From: Acidimicrobiales bacterium
GTDB taxonomy: Bacteria; Actinomycetota; Acidimicrobiia; Acidimicrobiales; AC-14
Length of the DNA stretch: 64,000 bases
Direction of reading: 5' to 3'
NCBI GenBank assembly: GCA_025463925.1
Contig: JAODBK010000039.1
Location: forward strand, 1 to 64,000
Position 1 is the stretch's first letter, and the number at the start of each line of letters is the position of its first letter. The translations under genes were made by a program, and so were the position numbers. This document shows positions 33,560-42,748 of the stretch, piece after piece. The notes beneath the pieces are model-generated. The model saw only the letters and a list, made by a program, of their open reading frames with translations. It searched no databases and was not told where the DNA came from.

Positions 33560-35026
33560 ATGCACCGATCCCTGCGCCGTCTCGCGGCTGGTGGCCTCAT
33601 CGCGCTGATCGCCATGGTCACGGTGGCGATCGGATCCGGACGCGTCGCCTACGAGGTGACCAACGGCGTCAGCATGAGGCCGACCTACCGCACCGGAGAT
33701 CTGGTCGTGGTCGCCCGAGCCAGCGCCTACCGCCACGGTCAGATCGTCGCCTACCGCGCCGGCCAGCACGTGGTCTTGCACCGCATCATTGGCGGCGACG
33801 CCACCGGGTTCGTGATGAAGGGCGACAGCAACCAGTCCATCGACCCGACCCGGCCGACCGCCAAGCAGCTGATCGGCCGGGCCGTCCTGCACCTTCCCAA
33901 GTTCGGTGCCGCGCTGCGATCGCCGATCAGCCGCGGCCTGCTCGTCGTGGTCGTCCTCGCCCTGTTCGGAGTCCTCATGAGGAGCCCCAATGCCAAGCCG
34001 GCTGGCGTTCACCCGTCCGCAAGACGCACCCGTCGAGCGCCCACGCTCTGGAAGAGCCTGGCCGCTCTCGATGTCCTCGTGCTTGTCGCCCTCGGCATGA
34101 CGTTTGTGCTCGCTCCGCATCCCGTGTCCCCAGTTGGCGGGCCGACCCAGACCGGTGCGTTGAGCTACCACGCCGCCGTTCCGATCAGCGACACCTATCC
34201 GACCGGCACGATCAGCACGGGCGACCCCGTGTTCGTCAAACTGGTGCAGGCTCTCGGCGTCTCCTTCCATTACGCCACCGATACCCCACCAGGGTCCGTG
34301 CGTGGAACAGCGCGACTTGACGCGGCCGTGTCGACAGTGAGCGGATGGCACACGACCCTGCCGATGGTGGCCCCCACTGCGCTGGTGGGCGGCGCCGCTG
34401 ACATGAATGGCACCCTCGAGCTGGCCCGCATCCAGGCGCTGGCCACCAGCGTCGAGAAGGCGACCGGACTCGGCTTCGGTACTCTGGATGTCGACGTCAC
34501 CGCCTCGGTCGATGTCAGCTTCAACGGAGCCAAGCCCCTGCTCTACAGCTCCCACCTACCGCTTCAGCTCTCGACATTGGAACTGACCTTGTCCGGTGTG
34601 AAGCCCAGCCCGTCTCCGCACGGGCCGGCCGTCACCTCCACCGTCGCACTCGACCCGCCCTCATCCCTCGCGCGGCACCAGCCCGGGACCGTGCCGCAGC
34701 AGATCCGCCTCGGCCTCCTGGCCGCGCTGATCCTGTGCGTGGGGACGACCGTGGTGATGTGGCCGCCGTCGGCCGTCAGTGACGACGACCGCGCCGGCGG
34801 AGGGGCGCAGCGGGTTCGAGCAGTCGGCCTCCAACGGTCCAACACCACCCGCGTCCAGCTCGCGGACCGCGCCGCACTCGAACGACTCGCCGCCCGCGTC
34901 GGCTGTCCGATCGTGGACGTCGACGATGGCTTGTCGGCGGTCGTGACCGCCGACAGCCTCTACTGGGTGGCGCCGCAAGCCCTTCCGGCCGAGTCAGGCG
35001 CCCCTGTACCGGCCACGGCGGCCTGA
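33560..35026 (+). CDS. SipW-type signal peptidase I (S26B) with DUF5305-like domain
   Basis: A 488-residue membrane protein. ATG 33560 lies 12 bases past the target duplication; upstream in-frame codons fall inside the inserted element. An N-terminal span (GGLIALIAMVTVAI) precedes the S26B peptidase: nucleophile Ser38 in NGVSMRPTY, His74 in VVLHRIIGG replacing the bacterial lysine as in ER-type/SipW enzymes, and KGDSN at 87-91. Spans near 125 and 165 flank a linker, then about residues 190-385 resemble DUF5305, then a final span (LGLLAALILCVGTTVVMWP) and a cytoplasmic tail. It should cleave the TasA/CalY-like protein upstream. Its stop overlaps the EAL gene start (TGATG). Confidence 0.8.
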   Translation: MHRSLRRLAAGGLIALIAMVTVAIGSGRVAYEVTNGVSMRPTYRTGDLVVVARASAYRHGQIVAYRAGQHVVLHRIIGGDATGFVMKGDSNQSIDPTRPTAKQLIGRAVLHLPKFGAALRSPISRGLLVVVVLALFGVLMRSPNAKPAGVHPSARRTRRAPTLWKSLAALDVLVLVALGMTFVLAPHPVSPVGGPTQTGALSYHAAVPISDTYPTGTISTGDPVFVKLVQALGVSFHYATDTPPGSVRGTARLDAAVSTVSGWHTTLPMVAPTALVGGAADMNGTLELARIQALATSVEKATGLGFGTLDVDVTASVDVSFNGAKPLLYSSHLPLQLSTLELTLSGVKPSPSPHGPAVTSTVALDPPSSLARHQPGTVPQQIRLGLLAALILCVGTTVVMWPPSAVSDDDRAGGGAQRVRAVGLQRSNTTRVQLADRAALERLAARVGCPIVDVDDGLSAVVTADSLYWVAPQALPAESGAPVPATAA

Positions 35027-37284
35027 TGGTGTCCATCGCACCGTCGGCGCGCTCTTCGGCACCGGATCGACTCGGAGTGCCCGATCTCGCACTGGGTTGT
35101 CCGGACTTCGAGTTGATCGCCGAGTCGATCCCCCACATCGTGTGGCTGGCTTCGCCCGACGGAGCCACGACCTACTTCAACCGCCGGGGCGTCGACTACA
35201 CCGGGCGTCGGCCCGAGGCGAACTACGACTGGGGCTGGGTCAACCTCGTCCACCCCGACGACGCCGAGCGGGCCCGGCTGGGCTGGGAGCACGCGATCGA
35301 AACGGAGACCCCGTACGTGCTCGAGTACCGCATACGCCGCTTCGACGGAGCCTTCCGGTTGCATTGCTTCCGCGCCCTGCCGATGCGCGACGCCGCCGGC
35401 GGGATCACCATCTGGATCGGCACCGCCACCGACATCGACGACAACAGGCAACTGGAGCTGTCGCTGCGCAGCTCGGAGCAGGAGGCCATCCAAACATTGA
35501 CGGTCCTGCAGCAGATCGAGTCGGCCGCTCCGTGGGGCTTCGGCTTCGTCGATCGGGACTTCCGCATCCTTCGCATCAACGAGAGCCTCGCTCGGATCAG
35601 CGGCACCTCGGTCGACGAGCAACTCGGTCGGACCGTGGCTGAGCTGCTGCCGCCTGCCATCTGGTCCCAGATCGAAGACGCCTACCACCGGGCGCTTGCC
35701 GGGGACGCGGTCGTCAACCTCGAGGTCAGCGGACCAAGTGCATCGGAGCCGGGCAGGACCCTTCATTGGTTGACGAGCTATCACCCCGTTCGGGTGGACG
35801 GCGAGATCATCGGCGTCAGCAACCTCATCGTCGACATCACCGAGCGCAAGGAGGACGGGGAGTTCCGCGCCGCCGTGATGGACAACATGGCCGAGGGCCT
35901 CTACACCCTCGACGGCGACGGCATCCTCAGATACATGAACGGCGCGGCCGCAAAGATGCTCGGCTGGACCGAAGACGAGTTGCGCGGCAAGCCGATGCAC
36001 GAGGCGGTCCACTTCCAGCGAGCCGACGGCACGCTGTGCCCCGGCGAGGACTGCCAGTTGCTCAAGGTCCGAGCCGAAGGTCTCGACGTCCGGATGTCCG
36101 ACGAAACCTTCACCCGCAAGGACGGGACAACATTCCCGGTCGCCTTCTCGGCCGCGCCGGTCCGCATCGGCGGGACCATGCGAGGTGTGGTGGTCGTGTT
36201 CCGGGACACCACCGAAGAACTCGCGGTCACCGCCCAGGCATTGCGGGAGCTGGCCAAGCTCAGCTGGGTCGGACGCATCCGCGACGCCATCGACCAAGGC
36301 CGCCTCGTCCTTTACTCCCAGCCGATCGTGCCCCTCGGCGAGGGTGAGCCGAGTGAAGAACTGCTGCTGCGGATGATCGGCCCATCAGGCAACGTGATCC
36401 TGCCCGGCAGCTTCCTGCCGGTCGCCGAGAAGTACGGGCTCATCGGTGAGATCGACCATTGGGTCATCGCCGAAGCGATCCGCCTCGCCGCCGCCGGCCG
36501 TCGGGTGGAAGTGAACCTGTCCGCCATCTCGATCAACACGCTCGACATGCTCACCTTCATCGAGCGCAACATCCGCGAGACCGGCGCCGACCCGGGCAAC
36601 ATCGTGTTCGAGATCACCGAGACCGCCCTCATGCAAGACATCGACGCGGGCGCCTCCTTCGCCCGAGGACTGGCGGAGCTCGGCTGCCGATTCGCGCTGG
36701 ACGACTTCGGCACCGGTTTCGGGAGCTTCACCTACCTGAAGAGGCTTCCCGTTGACTATCTCAAGATCGACATCGAGTTCGTCCGTGACCTGACCACCAA
36801 CCCCGCCAACCGCCACCTCGTGCGGGCCATCGTCTCCCTCGCCCAGGCTTTCGGAGTGCGGACGATCGCCGAGGGAGTCGAAGACGAAGACACCCTCCGG
36901 TTGCTGGCCGAGGAGCACGTCGACTATGCGCAAGGTTTCCACCTCGGGCGACCCGTCCCGGCCGACCCCCGTCTGGGGCCGTCCCGCATGGAGTTCCCCG
37001 GCCTGAGCATCGACACCGCCACCCGCGAGGTCGTCAGTGCCGGTCGAGTGGTGGAGTTCACCAGCCGCGAGTTCGACCTCCTGGCCCAGCTCGCCTCTTC
37101 ACCGCGGCATGTCTTTTCTCGCGACCAGCTCCTCCGTAGCGTCTGGCACTCCCAGTCCGACTGGCAGAGCGCCAAAACTGTCAACGAGCACGTCCGCCGC
37201 ATCCGTCACAAGATCGAGCCCGACCCCGGGAAACCCCGCTGGATCAAGACCGTCGCCCGAGCCGGCTACCGGTTCGAGGCTTGA
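35026..37284 (+). CDS. PAS-PAS-PAS-EAL c-di-GMP phosphodiesterase with OmpR-type DNA-binding domain
   Basis: A 752-residue cytoplasmic protein. Three PAS domains (about 28-140, 155-275, 282-400) precede an EAL domain (about 410-645) and a C-terminal winged helix (655-750; TSREFDLLAQLASSPRHVFS, TVNEHVRRIRHKIEP, WIKTVARAGYRF). EAL residues needed for hydrolysis are present: ELLLRM, NLSAIS, FEITET, LDDFGTGFGSFTYLKR, LKIDIEF, AEGVED and AQGF. So it probably degrades c-di-GMP and also binds DNA, with activity set by the PAS ligands. No response-regulator receiver is present. Start overlaps the peptidase stop by one base, placing it in the riboswitch operon. Confidence 0.87.
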   Translation: MVSIAPSARSSAPDRLGVPDLALGCPDFELIAESIPHIVWLASPDGATTYFNRRGVDYTGRRPEANYDWGWVNLVHPDDAERARLGWEHAIETETPYVLEYRIRRFDGAFRLHCFRALPMRDAAGGITIWIGTATDIDDNRQLELSLRSSEQEAIQTLTVLQQIESAAPWGFGFVDRDFRILRINESLARISGTSVDEQLGRTVAELLPPAIWSQIEDAYHRALAGDAVVNLEVSGPSASEPGRTLHWLTSYHPVRVDGEIIGVSNLIVDITERKEDGEFRAAVMDNMAEGLYTLDGDGILRYMNGAAAKMLGWTEDELRGKPMHEAVHFQRADGTLCPGEDCQLLKVRAEGLDVRMSDETFTRKDGTTFPVAFSAAPVRIGGTMRGVVVVFRDTTEELAVTAQALRELAKLSWVGRIRDAIDQGRLVLYSQPIVPLGEGEPSEELLLRMIGPSGNVILPGSFLPVAEKYGLIGEIDHWVIAEAIRLAAAGRRVEVNLSAISINTLDMLTFIERNIRETGADPGNIVFEITETALMQDIDAGASFARGLAELGCRFALDDFGTGFGSFTYLKRLPVDYLKIDIEFVRDLTTNPANRHLVRAIVSLAQAFGVRTIAEGVEDEDTLRLLAEEHVDYAQGFHLGRPVPADPRLGPSRMEFPGLSIDTATREVVSAGRVVEFTSREFDLLAQLASSPRHVFSRDQLLRSVWHSQSDWQSAKTVNEHVRRIRHKIEPDPGKPRWIKTVARAGYRFEA

Positions 37285-37470
37285 CCTTGTGGGCGTCCAA
37301 CTCGGCGATGAAGCCGGGCGTGGCTCGTCGGATCGGTTCCCCGGAGTTCGCATTGATCGAGTGAATCTTCGCTCGCGGTGCAACCGGGAGCGTCGGGGCC
37401 GCGGCGGTGGCCAGCGAGATGAACGACGAGGGCCACTGCACCCGAACCGGGCGAGCGTGGAGCGCCAAGG

Positions 37471-37545
37471 TGGGGGTGGAGGGAGTCGAACCCTCACTGG
37501 AAGGTGGTTTAAGCACCTCGCCTCTGCCAATTGGGCTACGCCCCC
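37471..37545 (-). tRNA. tRNA with anticodon UAA (Leu), short variable arm
   Basis: Cloverleaf on the minus strand: 7-bp acceptor with one C-A mismatch, D-arm GCCCAATTGGCAGAGGC, a perfect 5-bp anticodon stem around CTTAAAC (anticodon TAA), only 6 variable bases, and T-arm GAGGG-TTCGACT-CCCTC. Discriminator A73 fits leucine; CCA is not encoded. Leucine tRNAs normally have a long variable arm, so this class I form is unusual. Its promoter would lie within the first codons of the glucosidase gene at 37554. Confidence 0.85.
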
Positions 37546-37553
37546 GCGGCCCC

Positions 37554-40226
37554 ATGTTGCCCGCGCGCGGGCGTGGCATCATCTCGGCCATCGACACGGC
37601 CGAGCATCGCCGCCTGTCCGAGGCTCGGGCCGGGACCGCCCGCTGGCGGCGGTGGGGACCCTACGTGTCGTCGCGGCAGTGGGGCACCGTGCGCGAGGAC
37701 TACTCGGCTGACGGCGATGCGTGGGCGTCGTTCCCCTTCGACCAGGCGCGCAGCCGCGCCTACCGGTGGGGTGAGGACGGGCTCGCCGGCATCTGCGACC
37801 GCTGGCAGCACCTCTGCTTCGCGATCGCGCTGTGGAACGGCCGCGACCCGTTCCTGAAGGAGCGGCTGTTCGGCCTGACCAACGGCGAGGGCAATCACGG
37901 CGAGGACGTGAAGGAGCGGTGGTGGCCCCTCGACTCGACGCCGACGCACTCGTACATGCGCTGCCGCTATCGCTACCCGCAGGCCGAGTTCCCGTACGCC
38001 GAGCTGCGCGAGATGAACCGCCGGCGCGATCGCACCCAGCCGGAGTACGAGCTCATCGACACCGGCGTCTTCGACGACGATCGGTTCTTCGACGTCGACG
38101 TGACCTACGCCAAAGCCACGCCCGACGACATCTGCATCCGGATCGACTGCCACAACCGTGGGCCCGACCCGGCGCCGTTGCACGTGCTCCCGACCCTCTG
38201 GCTGCGCAACACCTGGGCGTGGGGCCGCGACAACCGCAAGGGCCAGCTCGGCGCCGTCAGCGAGCGCGACGTGCTCGCCGAGCACGCCGAGCTCGGCCGC
38301 TTCTGGCTGAGCGCCGACGGCAGCCCGACGCTGCTGTTCTGCGACAACGAGAGCAACACCCAACGCCTCTGGGGTCAGCCGGGCGGACCGCCTTGTCCGA
38401 AGGACGGCATCAACGACCACGTCGTCGGTGGCGCGCCGACGGTGGACCCCGAGCGGCGCGGCACCAAGGCGGCGGCGTGGTACCGGCTCGACGTGCCCGC
38501 CGGCGAGACCCGGACGATCCGCCTGCGCCTCGCCGACCGCGCGCCCTCGGCGACGACCTTCGGCGCGGCGTTCGACGACGTCATGTCGCAACGGGCCGCC
38601 GAGGCCGACGAGTTCTTCGACCGCGTGCTGGTCGATCCGGCCGGCTGCAGTGACGACGTCAAGCAGGTCCACCGCTTGGCGATCGCCGGTCTCATGTGGG
38701 CCAAGAAGCACTATCGCTACGACGTGCGCGAGTGGCTCACGGGTGACCCGGGGCAACCGCCGCCGCCGCCCGGCCGCGGCGCCATCCGGAACGGTGCGTG
38801 GCGGCATCTGAACAACGCCGACATCATCTCGATGCCCGACGAGTGGGAGTACCCCTGGTACGCGTCCTGGGACCTGGCGTTCCACACCATCCCGCTGGCC
38901 TCGGTGGACCCCGACTTCGCCAAGGACCAGCTGATCCTTCTGTGCCGCGAGTGGTACATGCACCCGAACGGCCAGCTGCCGGCGTACGAGTGGTCGTTCG
39001 ACGACGCCAACCCGCCGGTCCACGCGTGGGCCGCGCACCGGGTGTTCGAGATCGACGCGCAGGGCAGTGGCACCCCGGACTTCGAGTTCCTCGAGCGGGT
39101 GTTCCACAAGCTGCTGATCAACTTCGGCTGGTGGGTCAACCGCAAGGACCTCCACGGCGACAACGTGTTCGAGGGCGGCTTCCTCGGTCTCGACAACATC
39201 GGCCTGTTCGACCGGTCGGCGCCGTTGCCGGCCGGTGTCCGGCTCGAGCAATCGGACGCGACGAGCTGGATGGCGATGTTCTGCCTCGACATGCTGGGCA
39301 TCGCGCTCGAGCTGGCGCACCACGACCGCGCCTACGAGGACGTAGCGACCAAGTTCTTCGAGCACTTCCTCGGCATCGCGCACGCCATGGACGACATCGG
39401 TCCGGACGGCCTCTCGCTCTGGGACGAGAACGACGGCTTCTTCTACGACGTGCTCTCCGTCAACGGACGGTCCGTGCCGCTGAAGGTGCGGTCGTTCGTC
39501 GGCCTCATCCCGCTGTTCGCGGTCGCGACGGTGGACCCCGACGTGTTGATGAACCTGCCGGACTTCTCGGCGCGCGTCATGTGGTACGTGAAGCACCGAC
39601 CGGACCTCTGCGAGCATGTCTTCGAGATGACCGAGCCCGGCGTGGGCGAGCGGCGCCTGCTCTCGGTCCTGTTGCCGGCGCAGTTGCGACGGGTGCTGCA
39701 GGTCGCGCTCGACGAGGCGGAGTTCCTGTCGCCGCACGGCGTGCGCTCGCTGTCGCGGCGCCATGCCGCGGAACCGGCGGCGATCGACCTCGCCGGCATG
39801 ACGTACCGGGTGGACTACGAGCCGGCGGAGTCGACCAACGCGCTGTTCGGCGGCAACTCGAACTGGCGCGGGCCGGTGTGGATGCCCGTGAACTACTTGC
39901 TTGTCGAGGCGCTCCGGCGGTTCCATCACTACCTCGGCGACACGTTCACGGTGGAGCTGCCCACCGGATCGGGTCACCAGGCGACGCTGGCGGAGGTGGC
40001 CGACGAGCTGTCGCACCGGCTCATCGCGCTGTTCGTGCGTGGGCCGGACGGTCGGCGACCGGTGAACGGCGGCGACGATCGCCTCGACTTCGGACCGCGG
40101 TGGCGCGACGTGGTGACGTTCAACGAGTACTTCCACGGCGACACCGGCGCCGGGCTGGGCGCGTCGCACCAGACGGGATGGACCGCGCTGGTCGCCGAGC
40201 TGATCCGTCGCTCCGCCGCGGACTGA
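37554..40226 (+). CDS. GH63-like glucosidase (MGH1-type)
   Basis: An 890-residue soluble protein. The N-terminal half is beta-rich ([34 protein letters not shown]), the C-terminal half an (alpha/alpha)6 barrel of the GH63/GH37 clan with [57 protein letters not shown] and [16 protein letters not shown]. Acidic catalytic residues are expected in the WDLAFH and EWSFDD stretches. Such proteins split terminal glucose, or mannosylglycerate/glucosylglycerate, from sugars; the substrate here is unclear. ATG 37554 is 8 bases from the tRNA gene on the other strand; the open frame upstream crosses the tRNA. Confidence 0.85.
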   Translation: MLPARGRGIISAIDTAEHRRLSEARAGTARWRRWGPYVSSRQWGTVREDYSADGDAWASFPFDQARSRAYRWGEDGLAGICDRWQHLCFAIALWNGRDPFLKERLFGLTNGEGNHGEDVKERWWPLDSTPTHSYMRCRYRYPQAEFPYAELREMNRRRDRTQPEYELIDTGVFDDDRFFDVDVTYAKATPDDICIRIDCHNRGPDPAPLHVLPTLWLRNTWAWGRDNRKGQLGAVSERDVLAEHAELGRFWLSADGSPTLLFCDNESNTQRLWGQPGGPPCPKDGINDHVVGGAPTVDPERRGTKAAAWYRLDVPAGETRTIRLRLADRAPSATTFGAAFDDVMSQRAAEADEFFDRVLVDPAGCSDDVKQVHRLAIAGLMWAKKHYRYDVREWLTGDPGQPPPPPGRGAIRNGAWRHLNNADIISMPDEWEYPWYASWDLAFHTIPLASVDPDFAKDQLILLCREWYMHPNGQLPAYEWSFDDANPPVHAWAAHRVFEIDAQGSGTPDFEFLERVFHKLLINFGWWVNRKDLHGDNVFEGGFLGLDNIGLFDRSAPLPAGVRLEQSDATSWMAMFCLDMLGIALELAHHDRAYEDVATKFFEHFLGIAHAMDDIGPDGLSLWDENDGFFYDVLSVNGRSVPLKVRSFVGLIPLFAVATVDPDVLMNLPDFSARVMWYVKHRPDLCEHVFEMTEPGVGERRLLSVLLPAQLRRVLQVALDEAEFLSPHGVRSLSRRHAAEPAAIDLAGMTYRVDYEPAESTNALFGGNSNWRGPVWMPVNYLLVEALRRFHHYLGDTFTVELPTGSGHQATLAEVADELSHRLIALFVRGPDGRRPVNGGDDRLDFGPRWRDVVTFNEYFHGDTGAGLGASHQTGWTALVAELIRRSAAD

Positions 40227-40300
40227 GCCGACGGTTCGTGCGCGAACGCGCAGATTGTCCGGGGGATCGGGCGCGGCCGGGAGCCAAATCCGCGAGGTCT

Positions 40301-40314
40301 GGGCCGTTCGGCCC
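40301..40314. promoter_or_regulatory. Second GGGCCGTTCGGCCC palindrome, before the GGDEF-EAL gene
   Basis: Identical to 5776-5789. It is 53 bases before the ATG at 40368 and on no gene. Matches the DosR/DevR-type operator core; no larger enclosing stem is present, unlike the first copy, which favours a protein-binding site over a terminator. Confidence 0.4.
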
Positions 40315-40367
40315 CTCACGTGCCGTCGCCGACGGTCGATAGGAAGGGCGGCGAGAGGACGTCCTTC

Positions 40368-42404
40368 ATGGCTGTGAGAGGCCGCCGGCGGTGGTCGGCC
40401 TGCCTGGGTGTCGCGGTGCTGACCGTGGCCGGATGGATCGCGCTCGGCCTGACCGTGCACCGCGGACCGGTGGACCTCGGCTCGCCCGGGCTCTGGGTCT
40501 ATGGGTCGCTGGTCCTCCTCGGTGAGGTCCTCCTGGCCAGCGCGCCGACGCATCAGTCGGCCATCAACACCTCGACGGTGTTCGCGCTGGCGCTGCTCCT
40601 CCGGGCCGGCGCGCCGAGCGCCGTGCTGGCGTTGGCCACGGCCTCCCTCATCGCCAACTTCGTCATCCGGCGGTCGCTCGTCAGGGCGGTCACCACGGTC
40701 GCCGTCTACTCCCTGGCGCTGATCGCGGCGGGCGCCACCATGCAGGTGCTGGCCCACGGGTCGGTGTGGACCGGCGTCGACCGATTCCGCGTCGGGTCGC
40801 TTCCGGCGATCGCAGGGGTCGGCCTCATCTTCGTGTTCGTCGGCGTCTCGCTCGACGGGCTGGTCGATGCGTTGCTCCACGACGCGCCGATGCTCGCCGG
40901 GCTCCAGCCGTTCTTCGGCGTCGAGGCGATCGCCGCCATCGCGGTGATGGCGCTGGCCCCGGTGGTCGACGTGGCCGCCAAGACGAGTCTGGCGCTGCCA
41001 CCGTTGCTCGTGCTGCCGCTCATCGCCGTCCAGCGGACCGCCGCGGTGTCACGCGCCAAGGAGCACCAGGCGCTGCACGACGTGCTGACCGGGTTGCCCA
41101 ACCGCGCGCTGTTTCGCGACCGGATGCACCAGGCGATCGCGGAGGCCCGCCGCAGTCACCGCCTGATCGCGGTGATGGTGATCGACCTCGATCACTTCAA
41201 GGAGGTGAACGACACCCTTGGCCACCACGTCGGCGACCTCTTGCTCGCGCAAGTGGGACCCCGCCTGGCCGGGTGCCTCCGGGAGTCGGACACCGTGGCC
41301 CGGCTCGGCGGCGACGAGTTCGGCATCGTCCTGCCGGCGCTGCTCGACTCCGAGACCGCGCCCAAGGTCGCGGCCAAGCTGCTGCGCGCCCTCGACCAGC
41401 CCTTCATGGTGCACGGGCTCGAGCTCGACGTCGGCGCCAGCATCGGCGTGACGCTGTTCCCCGAGCACGGCGAGGATCCTGACGCCCTCCTGCAGCGCGC
41501 CGACGTCGCGATGTACCAGGCCAAGCAGCAGACCGGCGGTTTCGTGGTCTACGCCCTCGACCGCGACCCGCACAGCGTCGGCCGCCTCGCGATGTTGACC
41601 GACCTGCGGCGCGCGGTGGAGGAGGGGCAGCTCACGCTCTTCTACCAACCGAAGGCCGACCTGCGGACCGGCCAGGTGATCGGTGTCGAGGCCTTGCTGC
41701 GTTGGCGCCACCCGCAACGCGGCCTCATCCAGCCTGGCGACTTCATCCCGCTGGCCGAGCGGACCGGCCTCATCCAGCCCATCGCGCTGTGGGTGCTGAA
41801 CGAGGCGCTGGCCCAGACGAACCTGTGGCGCCACGAGGGGCTGGCGCTGTCGATGGCCGTCAACCTGTCGGTGCGCAACGTGCACGACTTCGCGATCACC
41901 GAGGACCTGGCCACGCTGCTCGAGCGGTGGGAGGTGCCGGCCCACTTGCTGCAGCTCGAGGTCACCGAGAGCACGATCATGCACGACCCTGCAAACGCGA
42001 TGGCGGTGCTCACGACGCTCGACGGCATGGGTCTGCGGCTGGCCATCGACGACTTCGGCACCGGGTACTCGTCACTCGCGTACTTGAAGCGGCTGCCGGT
42101 ATCGGAGCTCAAGATCGACAAGTCGTTCGTGATCGCGATGACGACCGACGAGAGCGACGCCGTGATCGTGCGGTCGACGATCGAGCTGGCTCGCAACCTC
42201 GGCCTGCGGGTGGTCGCCGAGGGCGTCGAGACGGCCGAGGCCTGGAACCAGCTCAACGCGCTGCGCTGCGACGTCGCCCAGGGCTTCTACCTCAGCCCGG
42301 CGGTGCCGGCCCAGGCGCTCACCGACTGGATGCACCGTGAACGCCGCCCTGAGCTTTGGCTGCCGGGGCGCAACGGTTCCCCCGCTAGCGTTGTGGAGGA
42401 ATGA
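40368..42404 (+). CDS. Membrane GGDEF-EAL protein
   Basis: A 678-residue protein. ATG 40368 (GAGAGG upstream) was preferred to GTG 40320. Residues 5-225 hold about six membrane spans. GGDEF domain: RLGGDEFGIVLP intact, with an RxxD inhibitory site (RESD) at the right distance. EAL domain: EALLRWRHPQ, NLSVRN, LEVTEST, IDDFGTGYSSLAYLKR, LKIDKSF, AEGVET, AQGFYLSP. Both halves keep catalytic residues, so it may make and break c-di-GMP. It would feed the pool read by the riboswitch at 31484. Its stop overlaps the queD start (ATGA). Confidence 0.87.
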   Translation: MAVRGRRRWSACLGVAVLTVAGWIALGLTVHRGPVDLGSPGLWVYGSLVLLGEVLLASAPTHQSAINTSTVFALALLLRAGAPSAVLALATASLIANFVIRRSLVRAVTTVAVYSLALIAAGATMQVLAHGSVWTGVDRFRVGSLPAIAGVGLIFVFVGVSLDGLVDALLHDAPMLAGLQPFFGVEAIAAIAVMALAPVVDVAAKTSLALPPLLVLPLIAVQRTAAVSRAKEHQALHDVLTGLPNRALFRDRMHQAIAEARRSHRLIAVMVIDLDHFKEVNDTLGHHVGDLLLAQVGPRLAGCLRESDTVARLGGDEFGIVLPALLDSETAPKVAAKLLRALDQPFMVHGLELDVGASIGVTLFPEHGEDPDALLQRADVAMYQAKQQTGGFVVYALDRDPHSVGRLAMLTDLRRAVEEGQLTLFYQPKADLRTGQVIGVEALLRWRHPQRGLIQPGDFIPLAERTGLIQPIALWVLNEALAQTNLWRHEGLALSMAVNLSVRNVHDFAITEDLATLLERWEVPAHLLQLEVTESTIMHDPANAMAVLTTLDGMGLRLAIDDFGTGYSSLAYLKRLPVSELKIDKSFVIAMTTDESDAVIVRSTIELARNLGLRVVAEGVETAEAWNQLNALRCDVAQGFYLSPAVPAQALTDWMHRERRPELWLPGRNGSPASVVEE

Positions 42405-42748
42405 GGACCAGCGTCACTCGCATGTTCGCCTTCGAGGCCGCGCACCAGCTGCCGTGGCACGCCGGCAAGTGCGCCGGGCTGCACGGTCATGGGTACCGCC
42501 TCGAGGTCACCGTGGAGGGGCCCGTCGGGCCCCAGGGCATCGTGCTCGACTTCGCCGAGGTGGCCGAGGTCGTCGAGCGCGAGGTGGTCGCCCGCTTCGA
42601 TCACACGTATCTCAACGACCTGATGGACAACCCGACCGCCGAGCTGCTGGCCCACGACATCTGGAAGACGGTCGAGGCCGCGGGTCTCACCGTCGGCCGC
42701 ATCCGGCTGTGGGAGACCGCCGACTCGATGGTCGAGGTCACCGCTTGA
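42401..42748 (+). CDS. queD: 6-carboxytetrahydropterin synthase QueD
   Basis: A 115-residue T-fold enzyme converting dihydroneopterin triphosphate to 6-carboxytetrahydropterin in preQ0 synthesis. Zinc ligands: histidine in FEAAHQLPWHAGKC and the pair in GLHGHGY; active-site cysteine in AGKCAGLHGH; the base glutamate in RIRLWETADS. Starts inside the GGDEF-EAL stop codon and shares a TTGA overlap with queC. Confidence 0.9.
   Translation: MRTSVTRMFAFEAAHQLPWHAGKCAGLHGHGYRLEVTVEGPVGPQGIVLDFAEVAEVVEREVVARFDHTYLNDLMDNPTAELLAHDIWKTVEAAGLTVGRIRLWETADSMVEVTA

Noticed and set aside
37285-37470. Possible gene relic between the EAL gene and the tRNA
   Set aside because: A minus-strand frame is open but runs straight through the tRNA and into the EAL gene, and matches nothing I know.
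25222-37545. Genomic island integrated at the tRNA
   Set aside because: The tRNA 3' end is on the correct side, but I found no second copy of it near 25.2 kb and no integrase gene.
37536-40880. Long open frame opposite the glucosidase gene
   Set aside because: Same reason: composition of an antisense shadow, no motif, and the plus strand encodes a recognised enzyme.
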